NCBI GenBank assembly: GCA_002331485.1
Contig: DCYS01000022.1
Coordinates: 133,266 to 197,265 of the forward strand
Reading direction: 5' to 3'
Source of the DNA: Flavobacteriales bacterium UBA2104
GTDB lineage: Bacteria > Bacteroidota > Bacteroidia > Flavobacteriales_D > Crocinitomicaceae
DNA length: 64,000 bases
Below the pieces are notes generated by a model that did no database searches, was not told the DNA's origin, and saw only the letters and a list, made by a program, of their open reading frames with translations. Below, in pieces: positions 44,802-53,475 of the stretch (positions within the stretch are counted from its first letter, which is position 1; every line of letters begins with the position of its first letter). The translations under genes and the position numbers were made by a program.

Positions 44802-45689
44802 TCAAATTTCATTTGTGTGATAATTTTCATCAATTTCTTCAAACTCAATTGTAATATGTTGGATGGGCTCATTATTTAAAACCGAATGGATTTTTTTCTT
44901 AATTTTAGCTATAGAAGATAATCGCAAATCTTTTTTTAAACGAATATGCATGGTTAAGATATTATAATTACCATCTAAAGACCAAATATGACAGTCATGA
45001 ACTTCAGATATTACTGATATATCCTTTACTTTTTTTTGAATATCAATCAATGAAACTTCCTTTGGAGTGCCTTGCAGAATAACCCTCATACTCTTTTTTA
45101 AATTTCGATACACGTTGTATAGGACAAAGATTGAAATTAGTATCGATAGGAGAGGATCGACAAAAGGAAGGTCAAAGTATATCATAACAATTGAACCAAT
45201 CAATACAGCTACCCATCCCAAAACGTCTTCTAATAAGTGAAGAGAAACAACCTTTTCATTCAAGGATTTACCCTTTCGAAGTTTAAAGACTGCTGCCCCA
45301 TTGACCACAACTCCCAATATTGCAAGATAAAGCATACCTTGAGCGTTTGTTTCTTCAGGATTAAATAATTCAGGAATTGCTTTGGAAAGAATGAAAATAG
45401 AGCCGACTACTAATACAATTGAATTGATGATTGCTCCTAGCAAAGAAAATCGCTTATAGCCATAAGAGAATTTTTTGGTACTCCCTTTTTTAGATAATCT
45501 CTGAAAGTACCACGAAAGTCCCAAACTCAGACTATCTCCCAAATCATGAAGTGCATCTGAAAGTATGGCCAGACTATTAGTATAAAGACCACCAATGATT
45601 TCTACGATGGTAAAACCAAGATTAAGAAAAAAGGCTATTTTTATATTGCCTTCTGAATGGTTATGTGAATGATTGTGAGTATTGCTCAT
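44802..45689 (-). CDS. CDF cation efflux protein (CzcD/ZitB-like)
   Basis: 295 residues. His-rich N-terminus (MSNTHNHSHNHSEGN), six predicted membrane helices, and both metal-site motifs: SDALHDLGD in TM2 and HLLEDV in TM5. The C-terminal cytoplasmic domain (~205-295) is ferredoxin-like (ISEVHDCHIWSLDG, where the H's bind metal). It exports Zn2+ or related ions in exchange for protons. It is 2 bp from the second CDF gene. Confidence 0.93.
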   Translation of the reverse strand: MSNTHNHSHNHSEGNIKIAFFLNLGFTIVEIIGGLYTNSLAILSDALHDLGDSLSLGLSWYFQRLSKKGSTKKFSYGYKRFSLLGAIINSIVLVVGSIFILSKAIPELFNPEETNAQGMLYLAILGVVVNGAAVFKLRKGKSLNEKVVSLHLLEDVLGWVAVLIGSIVMIYFDLPFVDPLLSILISIFVLYNVYRNLKKSMRVILQGTPKEVSLIDIQKKVKDISVISEVHDCHIWSLDGNYNILTMHIRLKKDLRLSSIAKIKKKIHSVLNNEPIQHITIEFEEIDENYHTNEI

Positions 45690-45691
45690 AA

Positions 45692-46486
45692 TTATTTTGC
45701 AAGTTTTAGTATTCTAAACGCGCCTCTTATCACAAAGGTAAACACTATACCTCCAATTACGAGATCGGGCCAATTATTGTTCAGGAAATAGACCAAGCCT
45801 CCTGCCAAAATCACTCCACCATTCACAATAATGTCATTTGATGTAAAAATAGCGCTAGCTTGCATGTGAGCTTCATCACTCTTAGCTTTATTGATTAGCC
45901 AGAGCGAAATGAGGTTACCGATGAGAGCCATAAATGAAATAATAATCATCCATTGAAATAAGGGCGCTTCACTATCACTAAAAAACCTCCGTAATACTTC
46001 TGAAAAACCTAAGAATGCTAATGCCATTTGAAAATAACCGCTAAATTTCGCTACTTTCTTCTTTCTGGAAACAGCACCACCAACTGCAAACAGACTTAGT
46101 GCATACACGATGGAGTCGGCCAACATATCCAATGAGTCGGCTATCAAGCCCATAGAGTTCGATATCCAGCCGGTAGTCATCTCGACTATAAAAAAGCAGA
46201 AATTGATACCCAGCACCCACCAAAGTATTTTTCGCTGTTGGGAGTCATCAGTAGCTAATGGCAAATCAGCTTCATATTCCGTACTTTCCAAGTGGTCATT
46301 GAGCTTAAGTTCACGAATGGCCTGATGGATCTTGTCTACTTCTTCCGTGTGATATACCTCCAGTTTACGATTGGGAATATCAAATGAAAGTTGCTTTACC
46401 TCACTATAAGGCTCCAGCTTCATGCGGATCATCTGCTCCTCTGATGGGCAGTCCATTTTTGTTATTATGAATGTGCTTTTTTTCAA
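45692..46486 (-). CDS. CDF-like transporter with N-terminal HMA-like domain
   Basis: 264 residues. The N-terminal ~65 are an HMA-like domain with MDCPSEEQ (the second Cys replaced by S/E). Six helices follow. TM2 has ADSLDMLAD, so Asp-x-x-Asp in place of Asp-His-Asp. TM5 reads HMQASAIFTSNDII. No C-terminal cytoplasmic domain. Similar short CDF-like transporters occur in Bacteroidota metal loci. Base composition rises inside this gene near 46.0 kb. Confidence 0.85.
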   Translation of the reverse strand: MKKSTFIITKMDCPSEEQMIRMKLEPYSEVKQLSFDIPNRKLEVYHTEEVDKIHQAIRELKLNDHLESTEYEADLPLATDDSQQRKILWWVLGINFCFFIVEMTTGWISNSMGLIADSLDMLADSIVYALSLFAVGGAVSRKKKVAKFSGYFQMALAFLGFSEVLRRFFSDSEAPLFQWMIIISFMALIGNLISLWLINKAKSDEAHMQASAIFTSNDIIVNGGVILAGGLVYFLNNNWPDLVIGGIVFTFVIRGAFRILKLAK

Positions 46487-46550
46487 GTGTTTTTTTATTT
46501 ACCCGTTAGTTTAGTTGGCAAAAGCAGTTGGCAGTTTGCAAAAGGTACCG

Positions 46551-46928
46551 TCATTTATTTCTTGGTTTATATTTTTCGGGGTTTTCAATCATATGGTTGA
46601 GCATTCGACCTACCTCTTCTGATTTAACGACAAGTTCATTTCGCTCTCCTTCCGATATATATTGGCAGGCCAAAGCAAAATCAAGAGAAATCTGAGTTTC
46701 AGAGTTTTCCATATCTGCATCACTCATTTTACTTGAGAAGTGCTTTGGATATTGACGTTTTCTATATCCTTCGCCAATAGCCCGACACACTGATCGTGAA
46801 GATCTTCTTAATTGATCAGTCAGCGCATACTTCTCTTCGGATGGAAATTTCTTAGTAACCTCAAACACCTCCATCGCCAGCGAAAATGCTTTCTTGAAAA
46901 CAGTCAAATCACGAAAACTACCTGCCAT
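46551..46928 (-). CDS. Four-helix-bundle protein (23S rRNA IVP-like)
   Basis: 125 residues, four amphipathic helices of the TIGR02436 type: FRDLTVFKKAFSLAMEVFEVT, LTDQLRRSSRSVCRAIGEGY, and the C-terminal EEVGRMLNHMIENPEKYKP. These proteins are common in Bacteroidota, often with intergenic repeats and mobility, and relate to the Avd fold. Function unknown. It lies next to a P-II remnant and is flanked by TTGGCA repeats, suggesting it came in as a cassette. Start ATG at 46928; the GTG at 46934 is less likely. Confidence 0.85.
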   Translation of the reverse strand: MAGSFRDLTVFKKAFSLAMEVFEVTKKFPSEEKYALTDQLRRSSRSVCRAIGEGYRKRQYPKHFSSKMSDADMENSETQISLDFALACQYISEGERNELVVKSEEVGRMLNHMIENPEKYKPRNK

Positions 46929-46980
46929 AACCACCTGCCTTTACTTTCTTTGGTCTGATAAATGTCTTGATCTCTTTCAT
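46918..46980 (-). pseudogene. Truncated P-II (glnB-like) gene start
   Basis: A 20-codon frame, MKEIKTFIRPKKVKAGGYGR. Its first ~12 residues match the intact P-II gene at 51589 (MKEIKAFIKPKR) with two conservative changes, then it ends. The IVP-like gene overlaps its end, so the rest of the P-II gene was probably replaced by insertion. Confidence 0.72.
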
Positions 46981-47012
46981 ATTGTTAGTTGTTTTATTTC
47001 TTTCCATCTTTT

Positions 47013-47113
47013 TAAGTTGGCAATAGGCAAATAGCAATTGGCAAAAGTTGTCGCGGTTAAGCTTCCTTGCCAACTGTTTTTTTTCTCTTTGCCAACTGCC
47101 CAGTGCCAACTTT
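47013..47113. repeat. TTGGCA-rich short repeats
   Basis: Several copies of TTGGCA/TGCCAA within 100 bp (for example TTGGCAATAGGCAAATAG, TTGGCAAAAG, TTGCCAACTG, TGCCAACTGCCC). A similar stretch lies on the other side of the IVP-like gene at about 46512-46541. Confidence 0.55.
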
Positions 47114-47121
47114 TAAAAATT

Positions 47122-49626
47122 CTATTTCTTATAAGCCAACAATCTCAAAGCATTAAACACCACTACCAGAGTTGACCCTTCATGAATGAGTACCGCAACA
47201 CCGATATTAGCAAAGCCGAAAACCGTGGCAGGTATTAACAATGCTACTATTCCCAAACTAACCCAGAGGTTTTGTTTGATAATACCTTTGGCCTTCCTAC
47301 TTAAACCGATTGCAAAAGGCAAGGTCTCCAGCTTATCAGCCATCAGGGCAATATCAGCTGTTTCCAGGGCTACATCACTGCCAGCTGCTCCCATGGCAAT
47401 GCCTACTGTGCTATTTGCCATGGCCGGGGCATCATTCACGCCATCACCTACCATCGCTACTTTGGATTCTTTCTCCTTAAGTTCTTTAATGGCTTCAACC
47501 TTTTCTTCTGGTAACAAACTGCCCCAGGCATCTGTAAGGCCAATCTCTTTGGCTACTGCATCGGCTACTTTCTGGTTATCACCCGTTAGCATGATCATAC
47601 GCTTGATACCAATCTTTTTGAGCTGCTCCAGGGTATTTTTTGCTTCCTTTCTGGGCGTATCCATCAGGGCAATAATGCCAATGTAGTGGTCATTCTGACG
47701 GATCAGCATGGTGGTATTTCCATCCGATTCCAGTGACTTCACTTTTTCTTCTATTTCCTTCTCTGGCTTATTATCATCCAGGGATTCAAACAGGTCCAGG
47801 TTGCCGATGTACACTTTATTATTTCCCAGTGAAGCTTTTATCCCTTTACCAAGCACCGCTTCCAGATCTTTCGCTTCAAGCACATCAGCACCATTTAATC
47901 GCTCTTTCCCATCCCGCACTACAGCTTTGGCCAGAGGATGGTCGCTGAGGTTTTCTACAGCTACTGCTATTTTCAACAGCTCGTCCTCGTTTACATCACC
48001 TAAAGCAATTACTTCGGTGAGCTTGGGTTTACCTTCTGTTAGCGTTCCGGTTTTATCAAATGCCAGGGCAGTGAGTACACCCAGGTCTTCCAGCGGACGA
48101 CCACCTTTAATAAGCACTCCGCTTTTGGCTGCCCGGGCTACTCCACTTAGCACTGCACTTGGGGTGGCAATGGCCAAAGCACAAGGGCTGGCAGCCACCA
48201 ATACGGCCATTGCTCGGTAGAAGCTTACACTAAAAGGCTCATCTATGACCAGAAAAGCGAAATTGAGCAACACGACCAGTACCAATACGGACGGGACAAA
48301 ATACTTCTCAAATTTGTCGGTGAGCCGTTGTGTAGGTGATTTCTGGGTTTGAGCTTCATTCACCAATTTTACCAAACGGGAGAGCGTAGAGTCCTTTGCT
48401 ACTTTAATCACTTTGATTTCCAGCGTATTGTTGCCATTTATGGTACCCGAAAATGCACGGTTCTCATCTTTGATATCATCTTCCTGTGACCAGTCTTTAT
48501 CGGGATTATCCACCGGTTCTTTATCTACCGGCACACTTTCCCCGGTGATAGGCGCCTGATTCACGCTACTTGATCCGCTGACAACCACACCATCGGCTGA
48601 GATTTTGCTATTGGGCTTCACCACGATGATGTCACCGATGCTCAATTCCTCAATACCGACTTCTTCGGTCTTACCATTTCTCTTAAGCAATGCCGTTTTA
48701 GGAGCGAGCTCTGCCAAAGCAGCAATGGACTTACGAGCTTTGTTCATGGCGAAGTGTTCCAGTGCATGGCCCATGCTGAACAGGAATAACAATAAGGCGC
48801 CTTCCGCCCATTCGCTAAGAATAGCCGCTCCAATGGCTGCTACCAGCATCAGGAAATCAATTTCAAAGCCGCCTTTGGCCACTGTTTGAATGGCTTCTTT
48901 GGCTGTAAAAAAGCCTCCAAAGAAATAAGCTCCGATATAAAGTGAAAGACTTACCCATGAAGGCACAGCTTCGATATAAGTAAGCCCAAAGCCAATACCT
49001 AATAATGCTCCGCAGATAATGGAAAAGATCAACTCTGTATTTTTACCGAAAATACCGCCATGCGAATGTTTATCATCTTCACCTTCCTCATGGTCATGTC
49101 CCTTGTCAGCTTCTTTTTTTTGCTCTTCGCCTTTTTTTGTTTCTTTTACTTTATCAAGAAAACGTTCGGCACTCACCTGTGTATCGGGTATATCAAGTCC
49201 CTCTTTTCTCAGGGCTTTCAGGATTTCCGCCTCATCCACCTTGGCCGTATCATACTCTACCCGCACCATGCCGGATGCCGATACGGAGGCCTCCAAAATA
49301 CCGGCTATCCCCCGAAGGTCACGCTCAATATGACGGGCGTGGCGGGTATGGCGAATGCCTTCTACTTCTATGAGTTTATGTCCGAATTTCTGAGTGATTT
49401 CCGCCCCGGTTTGCTCTGCCAGCGACTGGATACGGTCTATAGAGATCAACTCCGGGTCGTAGTGAAAACAAAGTTGAGGTATGCCATTGTCTGTTTCGTC
49501 TGCTACATGCACTTTTTCAAGGCCTTCTTTATCTTCAAGACGTTGAATGAGTTTTTGCACACATCGATCCTTATCGTCCGGTACTTCGGGCAGTATAAGG
49601 GGTATTTTTATTTGTAGTTTTTTCAT
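47122..49626 (-). CDS. P1B-type metal ATPase with SPC/HEGST motifs
   Basis: 834 residues. N-terminal HMA-like folds (~1-150) without Cys-x2-Cys, a His/Asp/Glu-rich linker (GHDHEEGEDDKHSHGG), then eight TM helices. Catalytic motifs: DKTGTLTEGKPK, TGES, HP (DHPLAKAV), MVGDGVNDAPAMA. The TM6 metal motif is S480-P-C482, not CPC, and TM8 has HEGST at 815-819. SPC plus HEGST is the P1B-4 pattern (CoaT, CtpD; Co/Zn/Fe), though P1B-4 members usually lack N-terminal HMA domains. The gene probably exports a divalent metal. It is GC-richer than the core genes of the window. Confidence 0.93.
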   Translation of the reverse strand: MKKLQIKIPLILPEVPDDKDRCVQKLIQRLEDKEGLEKVHVADETDNGIPQLCFHYDPELISIDRIQSLAEQTGAEITQKFGHKLIEVEGIRHTRHARHIERDLRGIAGILEASVSASGMVRVEYDTAKVDEAEILKALRKEGLDIPDTQVSAERFLDKVKETKKGEEQKKEADKGHDHEEGEDDKHSHGGIFGKNTELIFSIICGALLGIGFGLTYIEAVPSWVSLSLYIGAYFFGGFFTAKEAIQTVAKGGFEIDFLMLVAAIGAAILSEWAEGALLLFLFSMGHALEHFAMNKARKSIAALAELAPKTALLKRNGKTEEVGIEELSIGDIIVVKPNSKISADGVVVSGSSSVNQAPITGESVPVDKEPVDNPDKDWSQEDDIKDENRAFSGTINGNNTLEIKVIKVAKDSTLSRLVKLVNEAQTQKSPTQRLTDKFEKYFVPSVLVLVVLLNFAFLVIDEPFSVSFYRAMAVLVAASPCALAIATPSAVLSGVARAAKSGVLIKGGRPLEDLGVLTALAFDKTGTLTEGKPKLTEVIALGDVNEDELLKIAVAVENLSDHPLAKAVVRDGKERLNGADVLEAKDLEAVLGKGIKASLGNNKVYIGNLDLFESLDDNKPEKEIEEKVKSLESDGNTTMLIRQNDHYIGIIALMDTPRKEAKNTLEQLKKIGIKRMIMLTGDNQKVADAVAKEIGLTDAWGSLLPEEKVEAIKELKEKESKVAMVGDGVNDAPAMANSTVGIAMGAAGSDVALETADIALMADKLETLPFAIGLSRKAKGIIKQNLWVSLGIVALLIPATVFGFANIGVAVLIHEGSTLVVVFNALRLLAYKK

Positions 49627-49747
49627 GATTGAATTTGTATAGTCTGTTTAGAAATTCTTGCATTTTAATCTCTATAATTCAATTAAATGTTGAATATACC
49701 GGAGTATTTCCATGGATTGGTATAGTGGGACATTGAAAACATCGGGA

Positions 49748-51124
49748 TTATTCATTTTCAGAATGATTATAACTTTCAGTCTCCTTATAGTTATTCTGCT
49801 TCGTGCCGATTACCAAAGTAATGACACCACCTATAGCAGCAATCAGAGAAGCCATTAAAATACTGATTTTGGATACCTTGATAATCTCAGGATTGTCAAA
49901 TGCCAGGTTGGTAATAAACAGTGACATAGTGAACCCTATACCGGCTATCATGCCCATACCAATAATATGCCGCCATTTCAATGAAGGATGCAGTTCTGCA
50001 ATACCTATTTTCTGACCTATAAATGCAAACAATCCAATACCGGCAACTTTACCCACGGCAAGCCCTAATAAAATACCAAGTCCAAGAGAGCCCGAAACCA
50101 CTTCCATAAACCCGACATCCAGTTTTACACCTGCATTGGCAATGGCAAAAATTGGGATAATGAAAAAGGCATTAAAATCAATTAATCTGTTTTCTAACCG
50201 GAGCAACGGTGGTCTGGCGTTTTCCGTGTCTTTTTTAATGGTTTTCAGTATTTGTCCTTGACGCTTATCCTGCATGGGGTCAAGGTTTTCAATATCTGTT
50301 TCTTCTAATTCTTTGATATTATGAGCGGTACGCTCCTTTAATACCTTACTGTCCAATTTGGGTTTTATAGGTATGGTAACCGCGAAAAGCACCCCTGCTA
50401 TGGTCGGGTGAATGCCTGAATTCAGGAAGCAATACCATAAAGCGACTCCTCCCACAATGTACCAGAAGAGGTTTTTTACCCCAAAACGGTTTAACAGTAA
50501 CAATAGGATGAATACACCTCCACCAGCGCTTAAGTACAGCCCACTAAGCTCATTGCTGTAAAAGAGTGCAATAACGAGTATTGCCCCCAAATCATCCGCT
50601 ATGGCCAGCGCCACCAGAAAGATTTTAAGCTGTGCCGGCACCCGCTTCCCCAACAGGCCAATGATGCCCAAAGAATAGGCTATATCGGTAGCCATAGGGA
50701 TTCCCCAGCCATTGATATTTTCGGTACCGTAGTTAAAACTTACGAAAATCAGTGCGGGTAAAACCATTCCTCCGATTGCTCCCATGAGCGGCATAGAAGC
50801 TTTTTTGAAGGACGACAATTCGCCCACCATTATTTCCCGCTTCAGTTCCATGCCGGCCACCAGAAAGAATATGGCCATCAGCCCGTCATTGATCCATTCC
50901 TTGATGGTCAGACCAAAAGAAAAATGTTCGGATAGTTCAAAGAGAAATTCATCTTTAAGATAGTGGTGGTAAGCATCTGCCCAAGGGGAATTGCCCAGCA
51001 CCAGGGCAATAATGGTTGCGCCAATCAGAAGCAATCCTCCGGTGGTCTCCCTGTCCAGAAACTTACGGGCAGTCTCTCTGATATATGCTAATTGGGAGTT
51101 ACTATTTTCTACTGACTGATCCAT
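49748..51124 (-). CDS. nhaA: Na+/H+ antiporter NhaA
   Basis: 458 residues, about 12 helices. NhaA landmarks: MATDIAYSLGIIGLLGKRVP, FLVALAIADDLGAILVIALFYS (the conserved Asp pair), and GIHPTIAGVLFAVTIP. It exports Na+ (or Li+) for protons, with 2 H+ exchanged per Na+. The N-terminus overlaps the upstream STAS-like gene by 16 bp. In Bacteroidota metal islands nhaA often accompanies Czc systems, perhaps to balance protons. Confidence 0.95.
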   Translation of the reverse strand: MDQSVENSNSQLAYIRETARKFLDRETTGGLLLIGATIIALVLGNSPWADAYHHYLKDEFLFELSEHFSFGLTIKEWINDGLMAIFFLVAGMELKREIMVGELSSFKKASMPLMGAIGGMVLPALIFVSFNYGTENINGWGIPMATDIAYSLGIIGLLGKRVPAQLKIFLVALAIADDLGAILVIALFYSNELSGLYLSAGGGVFILLLLLNRFGVKNLFWYIVGGVALWYCFLNSGIHPTIAGVLFAVTIPIKPKLDSKVLKERTAHNIKELEETDIENLDPMQDKRQGQILKTIKKDTENARPPLLRLENRLIDFNAFFIIPIFAIANAGVKLDVGFMEVVSGSLGLGILLGLAVGKVAGIGLFAFIGQKIGIAELHPSLKWRHIIGMGMIAGIGFTMSLFITNLAFDNPEIIKVSKISILMASLIAAIGGVITLVIGTKQNNYKETESYNHSENE

Positions 51125-51453
51125 TCTTTTGCCTTTTTCTTCTCCTGAAGGTGAAAAAATCTGACTTCTGAATCCGTAAAAAAATCAGTGGCTTTGGCCG
51201 CCCACTCCTGCCATTTTTTATCTCCAACAAATGCCATTTTTCCATAATCTGATAGATGTGTGGTATCTACTTTTAAATCTTCCCATAAACCTTCCAACTC
51301 GTAGCCGTCAAAGTCTTCCAGTTCAAAGTAGAAATCTACCTTTTGGCCTTTTTCAATAGTGTTGTGGATGAGCGGGTGGAATCTTTCCACGTCTTTTTTG
51401 GAGATTTTACCGCTGATTTTAGCGGCAATCAAGTTTTCCTCTTTTGTTTCCAT
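51109..51453 (-). CDS. STAS/SpoIIAA-like protein
   Basis: 114 residues from the ATG at 51453 (METKEENLIAAKISGKISKKD). Pattern fits the SpoIIAA-like STAS family: VDFYFELEDFDGYELEGLWEDLK and MAFVGDKKWQEWAAKATDFF. Role unknown; may sense a small molecule or bind lipids. Coupled to nhaA by a 16-bp overlap. Confidence 0.83.
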   Translation of the reverse strand: METKEENLIAAKISGKISKKDVERFHPLIHNTIEKGQKVDFYFELEDFDGYELEGLWEDLKVDTTHLSDYGKMAFVGDKKWQEWAAKATDFFTDSEVRFFHLQEKKKAKEWISQ

Positions 51454-51588
51454 TATCTGCATCATCTTACTAATTGTTCATGGGTTTCTAAGTCTGTTTA
51501 TGTTCAAATCATTGTTGTTTGCAGCATGTCCCTCCTCCACATACCGGTGTTTCATTTCAACTGGACGCATTAACATCTTAAAATCGCT

Positions 51589-51924
51589 TTAGACCTGTTT
51601 TCGGATCGACTCACCCGTTTTTATCCGAAACGCATCCTCAATTTCCGAAACGTATATAATCCCATCTCCCGGCTCAGGTGTTTTGGCCTTGCCAATTATC
51701 AACTGTACCGCTTTATCCATTTCTTCATTCTGGCAGACCAGCTCCAGCTTTACCACCGGGCTATCGGTAACATGAAAATCAAGAGAGGGTGAGGCGCCCT
51801 TTGCTTTGTGGGCTCCTGTACCCTCTGCCTGTGAGATAGTCATGCTTTGAAAACCAGCCTCGCTCAAGGCTTCAATGACTACCTGTGCCCGCTTGGGCTT
51901 GATAAATGCTTTTATTTCTTTCAT
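51589..51924 (-). CDS. P-II family signal protein
   Basis: 111 residues. Begins MKEIKAFIKPKRAQVVIEAL; the T-loop region (MTISQAEGTGAHKAKGASPSL) lacks the Tyr51 modified in GlnB and is short. C-terminal GDGIIYVSEIEDAFRIKTGE is classic. Metal-island P-II proteins of this type (PII-like) are known from Czc loci; the partner here may be the CzcB/CzcA pair or NhaA. Confidence 0.88.
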   Translation of the reverse strand: MKEIKAFIKPKRAQVVIEALSEAGFQSMTISQAEGTGAHKAKGASPSLDFHVTDSPVVKLELVCQNEEMDKAVQLIIGKAKTPEPGDGIIYVSEIEDAFRIKTGESIRKQV

Positions 51925-52017
51925 AATTCCTTTATTTTTATTGATTGTAGCGCATTGGCAAAAAACCGGTATTGGCCTGCTGCCAATGCGCTGCTAAATT
52001 CATTTCAAGAGGCTTTC

Positions 52018-52179
52018 TCAATGGTCGTGGCCTTCATGGTTTTCTTCTGACTCCCCATGCTCCTCGCTATTTTCGTGCTGGTGTGTGCCTTCCTGTTGCT
52101 TCGAGTTACAGCCGGTAGCCATAAAGCCTCCGGCTATTATGAAAGAAGCAATCCACAGTTTTAAAAAACTCGTCTTCAT
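52018..52179 (-). CDS. Small His-rich lipoprotein
   Basis: 53 residues. Lipobox MATGC after a signal peptide (MKTSFLKLWIASFIIAGGF). The mature part is nearly all His, Glu, Ser, Gly and Asn (HQHENSEEHGESEENHEGHDH) and probably binds Zn2+ or Cu2+ in the periplasm. It lies 27 bp downstream of the CzcB-like gene, whose N-terminus has the same His-rich motif. Confidence 0.75.
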   Translation of the reverse strand: MKTSFLKLWIASFIIAGGFMATGCNSKQQEGTHQHENSEEHGESEENHEGHDH

Positions 52180-52206
52180 AATGGTATGTATTTAATTTTA
52201 AGATAA

Positions 52207-53448
52207 TTAATGACTATGCGATGTCTGGCTTTTCTTCATCTCTGAGATCAGGTAATAGGCATTGTTCCAGGCTACTTTAGCTCCTTTGGGCAGTGGTTCC
52301 AACAGGTTTATTTCCACCCAACCCTCATCGGCAATACCGGTTCGTATTTCCACCGGTTTAAAGGCCCATTCCGTCTCACCGTCTTCATTGTGCTGTTCGG
52401 CAATGAAGATATAGGGTTTGCCTTCTTCCTCGATAATAGCACTTTCCGGCAGGGCTTTTACAGCTTCACTTTCTGTGTGGATTTTACCGTTGATGTACAT
52501 CCCTGGGATCAGGAATTCTTTCTTTTGCTCAATTTCTGCGTGGACGTGAACCGCCTTTGGGTTTTGTTCAAATTGTTTACCCACCGAATAAATTTTGGCA
52601 GTAAGGCGGGAACCGGGCACGGACTCCACAGTAAAAGAAACTTTCTGCCCTTCTTTCACTTTGTACACATCTTTTTCGAATACCATTAAATCTGCGTGGA
52701 TGTGCTGGATATTCACAATTTTGAACATTCCAGTTTGCGGCTGAATGTACTGACCTAACTGAATCAGAACTTTCTCAATATAACCATCTATGGGGCTCAC
52801 CACCGGTACTTGTTCAGATACATTACCCTTCCTAATTCTTCCTACATTCAGGTTTAACTGACGAAGTTGGGCCTCATATCCCTTAACTTCACCTTTAATA
52901 GAAAAATAGTCAGACTTTATTTCCTGTAAGGTTTTGCCCGATCCTACTTTTTCTTCGAACAGCTTCTTTTGTCTGTTGTATTCCTGCTCCAGGTATTCAC
53001 TTCGATTGTATGCGGTGATGTATTTGGTTTGAATTTCGGTGAGGTCAGGGTGAGACAGGTAAGCCAGCACCTGACCTTTGTTGACTTTGTCACCTTCGAT
53101 TACTTTGATGGAAGTGATGTTTCCTCCAACAACCGCTGTAACGGTGGCCTCGTGTTGGGGTGGTACTTCTAACTGGCCATTGGCTTCTACCACGCCCGAT
53201 ATGGGGCGAGTGGGCATAGTGTCGACTTTCATTCCCAGGCTTTTAAATTTCAGGTTGGACAAATGAACTTCGCCCATACCCTCTTTTTCGTGGCCTTCAT
53301 GCCCGCCTTCTTCATTTTGGCCTTCATGCGATTCGTGTTCCTCACCTTCCTTGTGATTGTGCCCATCATCTTCTGTATTGTTGGCACAGGCCGAAACAAT
53401 ACCTGCTATAAATAGCAGTACAAATAATTTTATGATCTGATTTTTCAT
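52207..53448 (-). CDS. CzcB/CusB-type periplasmic adaptor
   Basis: 413 residues. Lipoprotein signal (GIVSACANN), then a His/Glu-rich segment (HNHKEGEEHESHEGQNEEGGHEGHEKEG), a barrel-sandwich/lipoyl domain (GNITSIKVIEGDKVNKGQVLAYLSHPD), an alpha hairpin, and beta-barrel and membrane-proximal domains (VPVVSPIDGYIEKVLIQLGQYI). It links the RND pump to the outer membrane channel. It begins 27 bp downstream of the RND gene. Confidence 0.93.
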   Translation of the reverse strand: MKNQIIKLFVLLFIAGIVSACANNTEDDGHNHKEGEEHESHEGQNEEGGHEGHEKEGMGEVHLSNLKFKSLGMKVDTMPTRPISGVVEANGQLEVPPQHEATVTAVVGGNITSIKVIEGDKVNKGQVLAYLSHPDLTEIQTKYITAYNRSEYLEQEYNRQKKLFEEKVGSGKTLQEIKSDYFSIKGEVKGYEAQLRQLNLNVGRIRKGNVSEQVPVVSPIDGYIEKVLIQLGQYIQPQTGMFKIVNIQHIHADLMVFEKDVYKVKEGQKVSFTVESVPGSRLTAKIYSVGKQFEQNPKAVHVHAEIEQKKEFLIPGMYINGKIHTESEAVKALPESAIIEEEGKPYIFIAEQHNEDGETEWAFKPVEIRTGIADEGWVEINLLEPLPKGAKVAWNNAYYLISEMKKSQTSHSH

Positions 53449-53475
53449 GTCGTTTATTTTTATCCGTTACCGGTT

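Noticed and set aside
47186..48220. Long open frames on the plus strand.
   Set aside because: They lie antisense to the P-type ATPase, which has all catalytic motifs; their Ser-rich content is typical of shadow frames.
51510..51580. Minus-strand Cys-rich frame reading PVCGGGTCCKQQ.
   Set aside because: A stop lies immediately upstream in this frame and there is no start codon; at most a remnant.
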